Positions 40,391 through 49,404 of a stretch of 64,000 nucleotides of DNA are shown here, in pieces. The stretch's first letter is position 1. Each line of letters starts with the position of its first letter. The notes below the pieces were generated by a model. That model was not told where the DNA came from. It was given only the letters and a program-made list of their open reading frames with translations, and ran no database searches. The stretch is taken from the NCBI GenBank assembly GCA_949358305.1, contig OX442314.1, forward strand, positions 23,305,060 through 23,369,059. Reading direction: 5' to 3'. The position numbers were made by a program, and so were the translations under genes. Origin of the DNA: Strigamia acuminata. Taxonomy: Eukaryota > Arthropoda > Chilopoda > Geophilomorpha > Linotaeniidae.

Positions 40391-43300
40391 CTAGTCTTCA
40401 TATTGAGCAGTGGGGTCCAGGACTGGTACCTCACTCTCAGATACTGAAAATCGGGGCATTCCTCGAGTTGGGCCCGACGCTGCTCCATTATTGACATGGA
40501 GCCAAACTTCAGTAATGTCCGTCGTCGTCGGGAATACTCTCGCATAGTCCATGTCGTACTTCTCCCGTGTGCCCGTTGGTGCCTTACGGACAGCAATCAC
40601 TCTTCGATGTTGGGTCATCCTTTTTGGTTCGCGGACCGCATTTTCCAGCCATTTGAGAGCGTCATGGCTCAAGGTGTTGCTGTAGATCAGCATGGTTCTT
40701 GTGGCTTCGGATAACCGCAGTTTCGGATAAAGGTGACGAATTTTCCCGAAATCTTGGTTCTTACTTCTTCTTGCACCTGGTTTGGGCGTCTTGTCGATGT
40801 TGGCCAACCCTTTTCTGGAAACGTCCGATTCTTTGGCCGAGGACTCAATTCCTTCTCGTCTATTCTGATCTGTTTCACTGCCACACACCTCGGACTCCGA
40901 ATTTCTTGTTGACCTATTCATAGCCAACTGATAGGCCATCGGTGTGTAGGTCGCAGCCGGTTTAGCTCGAGTCGAGTGTACGTTTGACATCATCATTGGT
41001 GTAGTCGCCATCAGAATTGTTGGGACTTCTTCGATTGTGGGCGCAGGTGGTTCCATTGGAGCCCACTCCATTTGTTTCTGCTCCACAAAAGTACGGAACT
41101 TCTGTTGAGCCATCACGTTTTGATAGTGTTGCACCCATTCGGCTCGTAGTCTCATCGCACACTGGTCCGACGTTTCTCCATTTCCCAGGACATCCCTCAT
41201 TAGTTGCGCTCGTACTGCTGGCGGATCTCTTAAGATGGACGTCCAGTTTCCGATCATCTCGTTGGGGATTCCTAATGCGGCCGTCCACAGGAAAGTGGTG
41301 GCGATAAATGTCGTCTCGACCGATGGGAAAACTCCTGGAAACATTACTCTGTAGAACGCGGCGTCCAGCAGTGGTTGGAACCATGCGAGCCACTCCTTCG
41401 TTTGTAATTCCACTGCTTGTTGTACGAACTCTCTCGCTCTCCTTCTAAGTTCGTTAACTGCTTCGTGAATCTGCGCGTTCTGGTATTCGTCTAAGTTCGC
41501 CTTCAATAATCCTTGGTGGCATAGTGGAAACCGCAGGAACATCTCCCAAAGTGAACGATAGTCTTTATCGAACCCTTCCTCTGGCTGCATTGCGAGATTA
41601 TTTGAGTAAGGTGCCGTGGCCAAGTTTGGAACGGGCAACGTAATGTTCACTTCGGGGATTTGCTCCGTGAAAGGCAAAGTGTGTGGATTTACCCCTTGCT
41701 GCTCTCGTGGTTTCGCTGTTCGTGGGTCCTTCGCCTTTTGCGATTCGTCAACTCGGATTTCCACTTCCGCTTGCGGTCTCAATACCGATTCTCGTCTGAC
41801 TTCCTTTTGAGGCTTGGCGGGTCTCCTCGGATCTCGTCCTCCGCGGATGATTGATGACCTCCCTCGTGGACGTAATATTCTCGGCTTCGACGTCCTCTCT
41901 TTAACCCCTTTTGCGATTTGGGCATGTTTTATCGCCAAAGCTTCATCCAACGTGGGTAGGTCGACAAAACTATACGTCTCAGGTGGTGACTTTCTCGGAG
42001 TCGGCGTTGGAGGCACTGATCGGGGCGTCCACGTAATCGGCGTGTGGGTACCAATGACTGGTGATCTTGGTGGAGTCTCTTGAGGCGTCCTTGGCCCTGT
42101 CGGACTTTTTTCCGTTTCCTCAAGTTCGTAGGTGATTGCGGACGTTATCTCTTGTGAAAGCTGCGTCTCTTTCGTTTCTTCTTCTGAAATTTGCATCCTC
42201 TCTTGGCACTCCAACGAAATTTCCCGCACTTCGTCTACAAGCACGTATTCATTTTCTGATGCTGAATAGTATGAATCACTACTTTCTTTCACTTGGATTC
42301 GTAAAATGTCATCCTCATCCTGTGTCACAGTTCGTTTTGGACGCATTTTAGAATATCGATGACTGCTCACTGGACGTGATTCTGAGTGCGACCTCTTTTC
42401 TGTCGAACTATTGCTTGTCTGGCGTCGATTTTCTTTTAACTGACGTTTTTTGTTTATCGGACTTAATTCCGGACTTCGACTGTCTCTTCTACGAGAAGAG
42501 GAAACATATTTTACTTTACGCCGCTCCGACGAGTGACTTCGATGCTCCCTTGTTTCTTGTCGCATTTTTTCGTCTCGTTCAAGGGGTCTTGTTACCCTAC
42601 TTCGGTTTCTCGACGTACTTTGCTTCGGCGGAGTTTCTTTCCTCCGTCTGTCGCTTCCTCTGTACCGAAGTGCTCCTCGGGTCCTTGCTTCCCTTCCTCT
42701 TCGAGCTAACTCATGTTGTTCAAATCGGAATTCATCGTAATTTCTATCTCTAGAATGGTGACTTCTCGATGAATGATGAGGTTTCGGACTTAATTCCGAT
42801 TTTTGTTGACTTCTGGACGCTAATCGACTTCTCGGATGGCGTGCAGATGTTGTAGATCTTTCTGATCTCTCTGGCGGAGTCTTCTCTCGCTGCACCGTAC
42901 TTCGTGGTCGTCTTGACGAATACTCCACTTTTCGAGTTGTCTGGGGCGGTGTCTTTCTTCGTCGTTCTGGACTTGGCTCTCGGTCGTCCTGAGATCTTTT
43001 ATCTCTACGTTCCTTTTCCTCTTTTTCCAGTCGTTGCCTCTTTACATATACCAGCGGGCCAAAATCATCCCGCAACTCCGGTTTCTCCTTGGATACTGGC
43101 GTGATGTGAACACCGAGCACTCCGGCCATCGTGAGCTGGTGCATCTCGTATTGTGAAGTGACGTAATATGGTGGCACCGTCTCCAAATCTGGCTCTTCCA
43201 GTAACGCCTGCTCTGCTTGCCATTTCGCTTTGGCCTCCAGATATCTTGCTGCTACATCCGCCATGCCTTCCTGCAGTCGGTTCATCACTTGTCGTGCAAA

Positions 43301-43642
43301 TTGAACTCGATTTGTCGCCGGGTCGCAATAAATAACGTAGTCCTCCGCTTCTTCTGGAGTCATCGGAAAATCTTCGCCTATCAATTCGTTCCAAATTGGT
43401 CCGTGTGTGTCCGTTAATATTGAAATTAATTTTAACATTTCATGGAAACACGTTTTGAAACCCTTGAATAATCTCTTCAAGGTTCCCCAGCGTCGTTGCA
43501 TGGCTAGCGAGATGAATTTTCGGACATTTGCTGGTTTGTAGCCTCTCCGCTCGAATATTCTTCTTAATTTGTGATGAATCCTTCCCCGATAGAAAGTTCG
43601 TGGAACTCTTGCATTTTGGGGTAATGCGTCCCATGATTCCAT
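40391..43642 (-). CDS. Retrotransposon ORF3, unfamiliar non-envelope protein
   Basis: Uninterrupted 1,083-residue frame with a true ATG, placed after pol where errantiviruses carry env. No signal peptide or membrane helix is visible. N-terminal basic/aromatic domain (residues 1-200: FYRGRIHHKLRRIFERRGYK, then MQRRWGTLKRLF). About 215-450 is an extreme Arg/Ser/Glu-rich region (SSRRPRSTVQREKTPPERSE and similar), then a proline-rich stretch (RTPQETPPRSP, PPTPTPRKSP). A folded, alpha-helical-looking domain at about 690-880 contains WEMFLRFPLCHQ, FPSVETTFIATTFLWTAALG and LRAEWVQHYQNVMAQQKF. 10-13 bp before the ATG the element strand reads TTTATAG/AC, a plausible splice acceptor for a subgenomic RNA. 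Function unknown; an RS-type RNA-binding or gag-like accessory role is only a guess. Confidence 0.85.
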   Translation of the reverse strand: MESWDALPQNARVPRTFYRGRIHHKLRRIFERRGYKPANVRKFISLAMQRRWGTLKRLFKGFKTCFHEMLKLISILTDTHGPIWNELIGEDFPMTPEEAEDYVIYCDPATNRVQFARQVMNRLQEGMADVAARYLEAKAKWQAEQALLEEPDLETVPPYYVTSQYEMHQLTMAGVLGVHITPVSKEKPELRDDFGPLVYVKRQRLEKEEKERRDKRSQDDREPSPERRRKTPPQTTRKVEYSSRRPRSTVQREKTPPERSERSTTSARHPRSRLASRSQQKSELSPKPHHSSRSHHSRDRNYDEFRFEQHELARRGREARTRGALRYRGSDRRRKETPPKQSTSRNRSRVTRPLERDEKMRQETREHRSHSSERRKVKYVSSSRRRDSRSPELSPINKKRQLKENRRQTSNSSTEKRSHSESRPVSSHRYSKMRPKRTVTQDEDDILRIQVKESSDSYYSASENEYVLVDEVREISLECQERMQISEEETKETQLSQEITSAITYELEETEKSPTGPRTPQETPPRSPVIGTHTPITWTPRSVPPTPTPRKSPPETYSFVDLPTLDEALAIKHAQIAKGVKERTSKPRILRPRGRSSIIRGGRDPRRPAKPQKEVRRESVLRPQAEVEIRVDESQKAKDPRTAKPREQQGVNPHTLPFTEQIPEVNITLPVPNLATAPYSNNLAMQPEEGFDKDYRSLWEMFLRFPLCHQGLLKANLDEYQNAQIHEAVNELRRRAREFVQQAVELQTKEWLAWFQPLLDAAFYRVMFPGVFPSVETTFIATTFLWTAALGIPNEMIGNWTSILRDPPAVRAQLMRDVLGNGETSDQCAMRLRAEWVQHYQNVMAQQKFRTFVEQKQMEWAPMEPPAPTIEEVPTILMATTPMMMSNVHSTRAKPAATYTPMAYQLAMNRSTRNSESEVCGSETDQNRREGIESSAKESDVSRKGLANIDKTPKPGARRSKNQDFGKIRHLYPKLRLSEATRTMLIYSNTLSHDALKWLENAVREPKRMTQHRRVIAVRKAPTGTREKYDMDYARVFPTTTDITEVWLHVNNGAASGPTRGMPRFSVSESEVPVLDPTAQYED

Positions 43643-44359
43643 CGCTTTCCTTGTCTATAAATTAAATTTTTATTAATTTTTTGTCTTTTACGAAATTATT
43701 CTCAATTGTGTGTGTCATTTTCTTAATTTTTATGTTTCATAAAATTCTCGCCAGATGGCGCTCTTTCGTATATCGCGACGTATTTTCATGTCGCTTTTCT
43801 CAAGTTTTTTGCCAATATTTACTAGTTTTGTCACATAAAACTAATTATTTCTGATAGTTCTAACTTAGTTTTAGCCTTCTTAGCGATATTCCGTGCCCAT
43901 CTCGATCTTTTATCAGTTTTGTGATCGCGTCTCCGTATTTACGACTTATTTCGCTTCGTCTCTTACGATCATCGATAAATTTTTACTTTTATGACACGCA
44001 CAATTGATGAATAATGATAACTATTATTTTGGATCTCTTATCCTTAGTTTTTTCGACTTAATTCGATTTTTTACTACCTCTTCGTGTACTGGTTTCTTCG
44101 GTTCCGGCGGCGGTCGAAAATCTTGATTCATCGTGGTGTTGATGATTGCTCCGTCCGGGCCTCCTCGTAACTCCTTGTTGTTTGATCGCTTGTGTTTAGT
44201 TTAAATCACTCCAACGTTTTGTTATTGTTTTGACGAATGTCTCCACACATGTGATTTTTACTTCACGTTGAATCGACATGAGGTTCGTTCAACCAATCAC
44301 GATCGAGCTGCGACGTCGTCCACTTCCGGACTCCCGAGTGACGTCGCTCTATTCTATTT
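43643..44359 (-). other. Spacer between pol and ORF3 of the retrotransposon
   Basis: 717 bp without a long frame on the element strand. It could hold the splice acceptor for ORF3 (AT-rich tract just before 43,655). Nothing else seen. Confidence 0.5.
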
Positions 44360-47300
44360 TTAGAGGTAGTCTGGTGGTTTAATCCTCCCTCTGTCTCGAA
44401 GTGGATATTTCTTCAGGACAGCTTTCTTTTTAATTATTTTGAGTTGGTTTTCGCGCAGATCTTTATATCTTTGTTTTGTTTTCACTTTTTTCACCACTTC
44501 TCCCCTCTTTTTAGAAAACGACGCAACCTGTTCGTCTGTTTCTACAACTAAATTTTTTGGAAAAAGTGGCACATCAACTTGTGATGTTTGTTGCAAAGTT
44601 GCGCTCAAATCTTCATTAATTTCTTCACTTTGTTCGACTTGCTGATCGCTTGGAATTGCAAATTCTATTTCCTCATTATTTTCCGTGTCTGATGAACTTG
44701 GTGCTGTTTGTAATTCTTGTTGTTCTTGCGAAATTTGCGAATCTTGCAAATTTTGTGTTTGCTCCAAAATTTGTGATTCTTGTGAATTTCCTTGATTTTG
44801 CGAATCTTCTAAATTTTGCATTTGACGCAAAGTTTGAGATTCTGTTGAATTATTACCTTGAATTTGTTCATTCTGCACGTTCTGCGAACTCTCTATATTT
44901 GCAATTTCTTGCCTTTCGGATGTCGATGGTTCGTCGAACAAAGTGTTAATAATTTTTCCTTCCGGGTTACTTTGCGTTTGGCCTTTTTCCCAAATTTCTT
45001 GATTAAATTCCGGGAAAAATGGCGTTAACTCGGACATGTGAATGGAACGTAGGATCTTATTATCTTTAAGTCGTCTTAATTTGACAGCTCCGCCCTGGTG
45101 GACTTTAATGATAACATATGGCCCACTCCTCTTGTCGGATAATTTCGCAGAAATTCCCTGCGATGCTTTTGACAAAATGTGATCTTCTTTCCATACGAGG
45201 TCATTCGTTCGAAAATCTTGAAATTTCCCATCTAATTTATGGTTGTCCACACGCTCACGAAGGTCCATGATGTGCGCCATCATATGATGGTACGTGTCGC
45301 GAATGACTTTCTCCAATCGTTGGATGTAAATGTGCGGCTTATTTGGGTCAATTTTCAAAATTCCATCCAAAATTCGAGGATCCCATGGTATCCTAAATTC
45401 TCGGCCACAATTTAAGTATGCTGGCGAGTAATCGCGGCCTGTTGTTGCTGTTGTGCGTATACTAAACGCTATCTCTCTTAGATATTCGTCCCAGCGCTTG
45501 TGGATCGATGTGTAAATCGAAAGAATATATTTCAGGTCTCTGTTGGTTCTTTCCACTGTGTTGGCTTGGGGATGATATGGTGATGTAAATCGCGGCACAA
45601 TTTTGAACTTTTTACAAAATTCATGGTAAAGTCGTGCTTTAAATTGCGGTCCGTTATCCGATATAATCCGGAGCGGAAATCCCCAACCCATGCATGTGTC
45701 AAACAAACAGTCAGCTATATCTTGGGCCACTGGGTCTGCCAGCGGGTAAAGTTCTGGCCAGCGAGTGGCTATATCCAGAATCACCAAAATATAGTTATTT
45801 CCTGTTTCCGTTCTAGTTAACGGTCCTACTAAATCGATACTTAAACATTCAAATGGCGCATACGGGCCAATTTGAGCTGGTTCTATTCGTGTTTTTGTTC
45901 TGGGTTTGCACGCTTGGCAACGAGAACAATGCTTAATAAATCGAGCTGTATCTCGTTTCATCCCCTCCCACGTATACACTTGTCGCATACGGTAAAGTGT
46001 TCGTGCTATTCCGCAGTGGCTCGCCAAAGGATGTCCGTGCATTTGCCACAGAACTCTAAATCGTAATGATCTCGGCACTACAATTTTAAGCGCTCTTGAA
46101 TCCTCTGCCAAATCATCCGACATTGTTGGGTGATATTTAAGCAAAAGGTTTTCCTCAACAATGTGTTTCGTTGCTAAGATGCGATATTTTTTCCTATGTA
46201 ACGGAGTTTTCACGTATGTGGGAAATTGCTCCGTCTCAAGATAATGTCGCATGGCCTGACAGTGGCGGTCTTTGATCTGGTGATCTACGAGCTCTTCTCG
46301 TGTCGGCGGTGTGCAGTTTGCTTGTTCCGTCACTTTTGCGATAAATGCCGTGACCATCTCGTTTTCGGAAGTTGGCATGTACTGCCACTCTTTCTTTTCT
46401 TTTGGACTCTGTTCCAACTCTTCACTAGGCGCACTGTACATTTGACACCAATATGATGCGACCTCTTCGTCTTCGCTTATTGGTCGTGGCAATTGATTCC
46501 AGTTCCCCACCACCCATTTGCGTGGCTCAGTTGGGCAATATCTCAGATCGCCGTCGGCTTCTCCTGTGTCTTCCGCGTCGCAAATTATCTGAATTGGCGC
46601 CCTGGACAATGCGTCGGCCAATGTGTTGGATGTCCCCTTTAAGTACTGAATTTGGAAATTGTAAGACATCAATTCCATTTGCCAGCGGGCAAGACGGCCT
46701 GCTGGCTCTTCCAGTCTCATCAACCATTTCAACGCCTCGTGGTCAGTTTGCACGACGAAGCTCGTGAATTCGAGATACGGCCTGAATTTCCGCAGCGCCC
46801 ATATGACGGCTAAACACTCGAGGTCGGTGGCGCTATAATTGAGTTCTGCCTGCTGTAGACATCGGCTGATATAAACGCATGGTGATTCTATCATCTGGCC
46901 GTCAATTTCCTTCATCTGCATTAAAGCGGCGCCCAGACCCTTTTTGCTCGCATCTGTTCTCACAATGAAAGATTGATGTAAATTCGGTAAATGCATTGTC
47001 TTTGCATCAGTCAATAACTTTTTTATTTCATCAAATGCAACTTGGTGCTCATTTTCCCATAGGAACTCTATTCCTTTCTTCAACAATGGGCGTAATGGTG
47101 CCGCTACAGTTGCCAAATCCTTCAGAAGACGGTGGAAAAAGTTGACCATTCCGAGGAATCTCTGGAGCTCAGTCAAATTCTTTGGCGCTGGAAATTCCGA
47201 GATTGCCGCTACTTTCGCGGGGTCTACACTTAATCCATTAATTCCTAATTTATATCCTAGGAATTTGAGTTCTTTTCTGCAGAATTTGGACTTGGTCGGA

Positions 47301-49342
47301 TTCACGTGTAATCCGGCTTGCTGTAGTTTTCCCAATACTGAGTCCAAGTGCTTCATATGTTCTTCATAAGTCCTAGATACGATCACTATATCGTCCAGGT
47401 AGGCCCAAGCATATTTCCTGAATGCTTCGCCTAATACCTTTTCAATCAAACGTTGAAATGTTGTTGGCGCGTTGACCAGCCCGAAGGGCATGACATTGAA
47501 CATTAAACGGCCCATGGGGCTCCAGAAAGCCGTTTTCGGACGATCTTCCGGTCTCAAGTCTATCTGCCAGTAGCCCTTTGTTAAGTCAATGGTCGACACC
47601 CATTGGAATTCTCCTAATTCTCTTAAGATTTCCGTAATGGTCGGCATTTGTGGCGGGTCATAAAGGGTGTGTTCGTTTAGTGCTCTGTAATCGATACAGA
47701 GGCGTGGCTCCGAACCTGGTCTCATTACCAGCACGATTCGCGTTGCGTAATCTCCTTCAGCTTCCGATACATAGCCTTTGTCGATCATCTCCTGGCAGAG
47801 GGTTCTTAAAATTTCGCGCTTTTGTGGGTTCCATGATTTGAATGGAACTCGGATCGGTTTATCCGTGTCTAAGTTTATCGAGTGTTGGAGCACGTGTGTT
47901 TTTCCCGGATTCTTGCTGAGTATCTTCTCATATTTTCTCAGCACATGCTCTAATTGTGCTGCTTCTGTTAATTGCAGTTTTGCTTCTTCAATCATATCAT
48001 GGACTCCATTTCCAACCTTCAACTTCGCCTCGAATGCACAAAAGCTACTTTCTTTTCTAAATGTTTTCAATGACGATTCGGGCTCTTCTTTCTTTTGCTC
48101 ATATTTATCAAGAAGATACTGCGGTATGTAAGGTTGTGGTACATCTATTGTCGTGATGAAATTCCATTTGCCGTTGAGTGGATTCGGCTGTATCTTCATC
48201 CTTTTCATTGCGTCATTGCCGATTAACATGAACTTCATGTCGTGAGGCAACACTAAAAAATACTGCTGCATCATACCATGAGTCCATCTAATCATCATTC
48301 TTATTGTCCCCATAGGTTGGACTTGTTTGTCCGCTGTATTTACAGTCATGTTGGCTTTGAGGGGCCAAACTTGTTTTTCCAACCCCATTGCTTGAATCAG
48401 TGGCCAAGAAATACAACTGCGATTGGCACCGGAATCCAACATCGCGGCGATCGAACCTTGTTCTGTCTTGATGTCAATCGTCGTCATCCCTTCTAAAACA
48501 TCTTCTTCGGGGAGTAAAATGTTAAAGACTCTAATTCTTGGTCCTTCTGGCTCCAAAGTTGTTAACTCCTTTAGGAGTGGGTCCCAATCCACTGGTTCAG
48601 CTGACGTATCGGTCATCCAAGCCGCTATAGATGGAGTTTCTTCATAGGTCTTTTTTACCTTCGTCCAAAAAATAGTTGCCTCATTTTCCTGCACCAATTT
48701 TACATCTTTTAAAGCTTCGGTCACGTTGACTGTGAAATATGATTTGTCAAAGTCGTTTGAACGATAAGCTTCTTGTATTACAGGTGGACAATCTTTTATT
48801 TCTAGAGGCGGGAACCTCATTGCGACGAGTTGTCCGCACTCCATGTCACAAATCATTTCTCCTCTTTTGGGCATCGTGCCGATTGCTTCCGGTGGCGTGA
48901 GTATTACAGGAATAGTCGTATTTTTCAGTGGTCCATTATCGTATAAACTGTCCGTTTTTGATGAACAGCCGGCTAATTCCGGTTCTGATGAACACCCGGC
49001 TACTTCCGGTTTTGGTTCCGTTGTTGCTTTTGGAGCTGGAAATTTTATTCCCACAACTTCACCATCTTCGTAATCAACAACTATTGTTCCTCTTCCACCT
49101 TCCAAAGTTCCAATTACTTTGCGTGGTTTTTCAATCAATTCCGATTGCACATATTCTCCAGTTTTGCTATCTTTGATGAATCGTGATCCTGAAGGTACTT
49201 TTGCTGTTAGTGGAGTCTCTTGGATGTCTTCAGTCCGATCTTGTGACTCCACCGATGTTTTTAATATTAATGAAGTCTCTATTACCTTTTCATCTAATGA
49301 TTGGGTCTCCGATAACCCTTCTGAATTCTCTACTACTTCCAC
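44360..49342 (-). CDS. Ty3/gypsy pol polyprotein
   Basis: 1,660 codons from the first listed start (a GTG), but the frame is open further upstream to the gag overlap and is most likely reached by frameshifting rather than its own start. Aspartic protease DSGA (about residue 303); RT with RLCIDYRALN and the YLDD catalytic box (about 648); RNase H starting TDASKKGLGAAL (about 796); integrase HHCC zinc region (HGHPLASHCG..CSRCQACK, about 1135-1180); and DDE core residues in LSIDLVGP, ISDNGPQF and NTVERTNRD. The C-terminal tail is rich in Gln/Asn/Glu and lacks a chromodomain. All catalytic residues are present. Confidence 0.93.
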   Translation of the reverse strand: MEVVENSEGLSETQSLDEKVIETSLILKTSVESQDRTEDIQETPLTAKVPSGSRFIKDSKTGEYVQSELIEKPRKVIGTLEGGRGTIVVDYEDGEVVGIKFPAPKATTEPKPEVAGCSSEPELAGCSSKTDSLYDNGPLKNTTIPVILTPPEAIGTMPKRGEMICDMECGQLVAMRFPPLEIKDCPPVIQEAYRSNDFDKSYFTVNVTEALKDVKLVQENEATIFWTKVKKTYEETPSIAAWMTDTSAEPVDWDPLLKELTTLEPEGPRIRVFNILLPEEDVLEGMTTIDIKTEQGSIAAMLDSGANRSCISWPLIQAMGLEKQVWPLKANMTVNTADKQVQPMGTIRMMIRWTHGMMQQYFLVLPHDMKFMLIGNDAMKRMKIQPNPLNGKWNFITTIDVPQPYIPQYLLDKYEQKKEEPESSLKTFRKESSFCAFEAKLKVGNGVHDMIEEAKLQLTEAAQLEHVLRKYEKILSKNPGKTHVLQHSINLDTDKPIRVPFKSWNPQKREILRTLCQEMIDKGYVSEAEGDYATRIVLVMRPGSEPRLCIDYRALNEHTLYDPPQMPTITEILRELGEFQWVSTIDLTKGYWQIDLRPEDRPKTAFWSPMGRLMFNVMPFGLVNAPTTFQRLIEKVLGEAFRKYAWAYLDDIVIVSRTYEEHMKHLDSVLGKLQQAGLHVNPTKSKFCRKELKFLGYKLGINGLSVDPAKVAAISEFPAPKNLTELQRFLGMVNFFHRLLKDLATVAAPLRPLLKKGIEFLWENEHQVAFDEIKKLLTDAKTMHLPNLHQSFIVRTDASKKGLGAALMQMKEIDGQMIESPCVYISRCLQQAELNYSATDLECLAVIWALRKFRPYLEFTSFVVQTDHEALKWLMRLEEPAGRLARWQMELMSYNFQIQYLKGTSNTLADALSRAPIQIICDAEDTGEADGDLRYCPTEPRKWVVGNWNQLPRPISEDEEVASYWCQMYSAPSEELEQSPKEKKEWQYMPTSENEMVTAFIAKVTEQANCTPPTREELVDHQIKDRHCQAMRHYLETEQFPTYVKTPLHRKKYRILATKHIVEENLLLKYHPTMSDDLAEDSRALKIVVPRSLRFRVLWQMHGHPLASHCGIARTLYRMRQVYTWEGMKRDTARFIKHCSRCQACKPRTKTRIEPAQIGPYAPFECLSIDLVGPLTRTETGNNYILVILDIATRWPELYPLADPVAQDIADCLFDTCMGWGFPLRIISDNGPQFKARLYHEFCKKFKIVPRFTSPYHPQANTVERTNRDLKYILSIYTSIHKRWDEYLREIAFSIRTTATTGRDYSPAYLNCGREFRIPWDPRILDGILKIDPNKPHIYIQRLEKVIRDTYHHMMAHIMDLRERVDNHKLDGKFQDFRTNDLVWKEDHILSKASQGISAKLSDKRSGPYVIIKVHQGGAVKLRRLKDNKILRSIHMSELTPFFPEFNQEIWEKGQTQSNPEGKIINTLFDEPSTSERQEIANIESSQNVQNEQIQGNNSTESQTLRQMQNLEDSQNQGNSQESQILEQTQNLQDSQISQEQQELQTAPSSSDTENNEEIEFAIPSDQQVEQSEEINEDLSATLQQTSQVDVPLFPKNLVVETDEQVASFSKKRGEVVKKVKTKQRYKDLRENQLKIIKKKAVLKKYPLRDRGRIKPPDYL

Positions 49343-49404
49343 GGATAGAGCTGTTGTTGGTTGGGCATCTTGCAGTTTTTCCGAATTTTTTGTCAGCGCG
49401 AGCT

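Noticed and set aside
40391-43642. ORF3 as a retroviral-type envelope
   Set aside because: Position fits, but there is no signal peptide, membrane anchor or cleavage motif and the composition is RS/Pro-rich.
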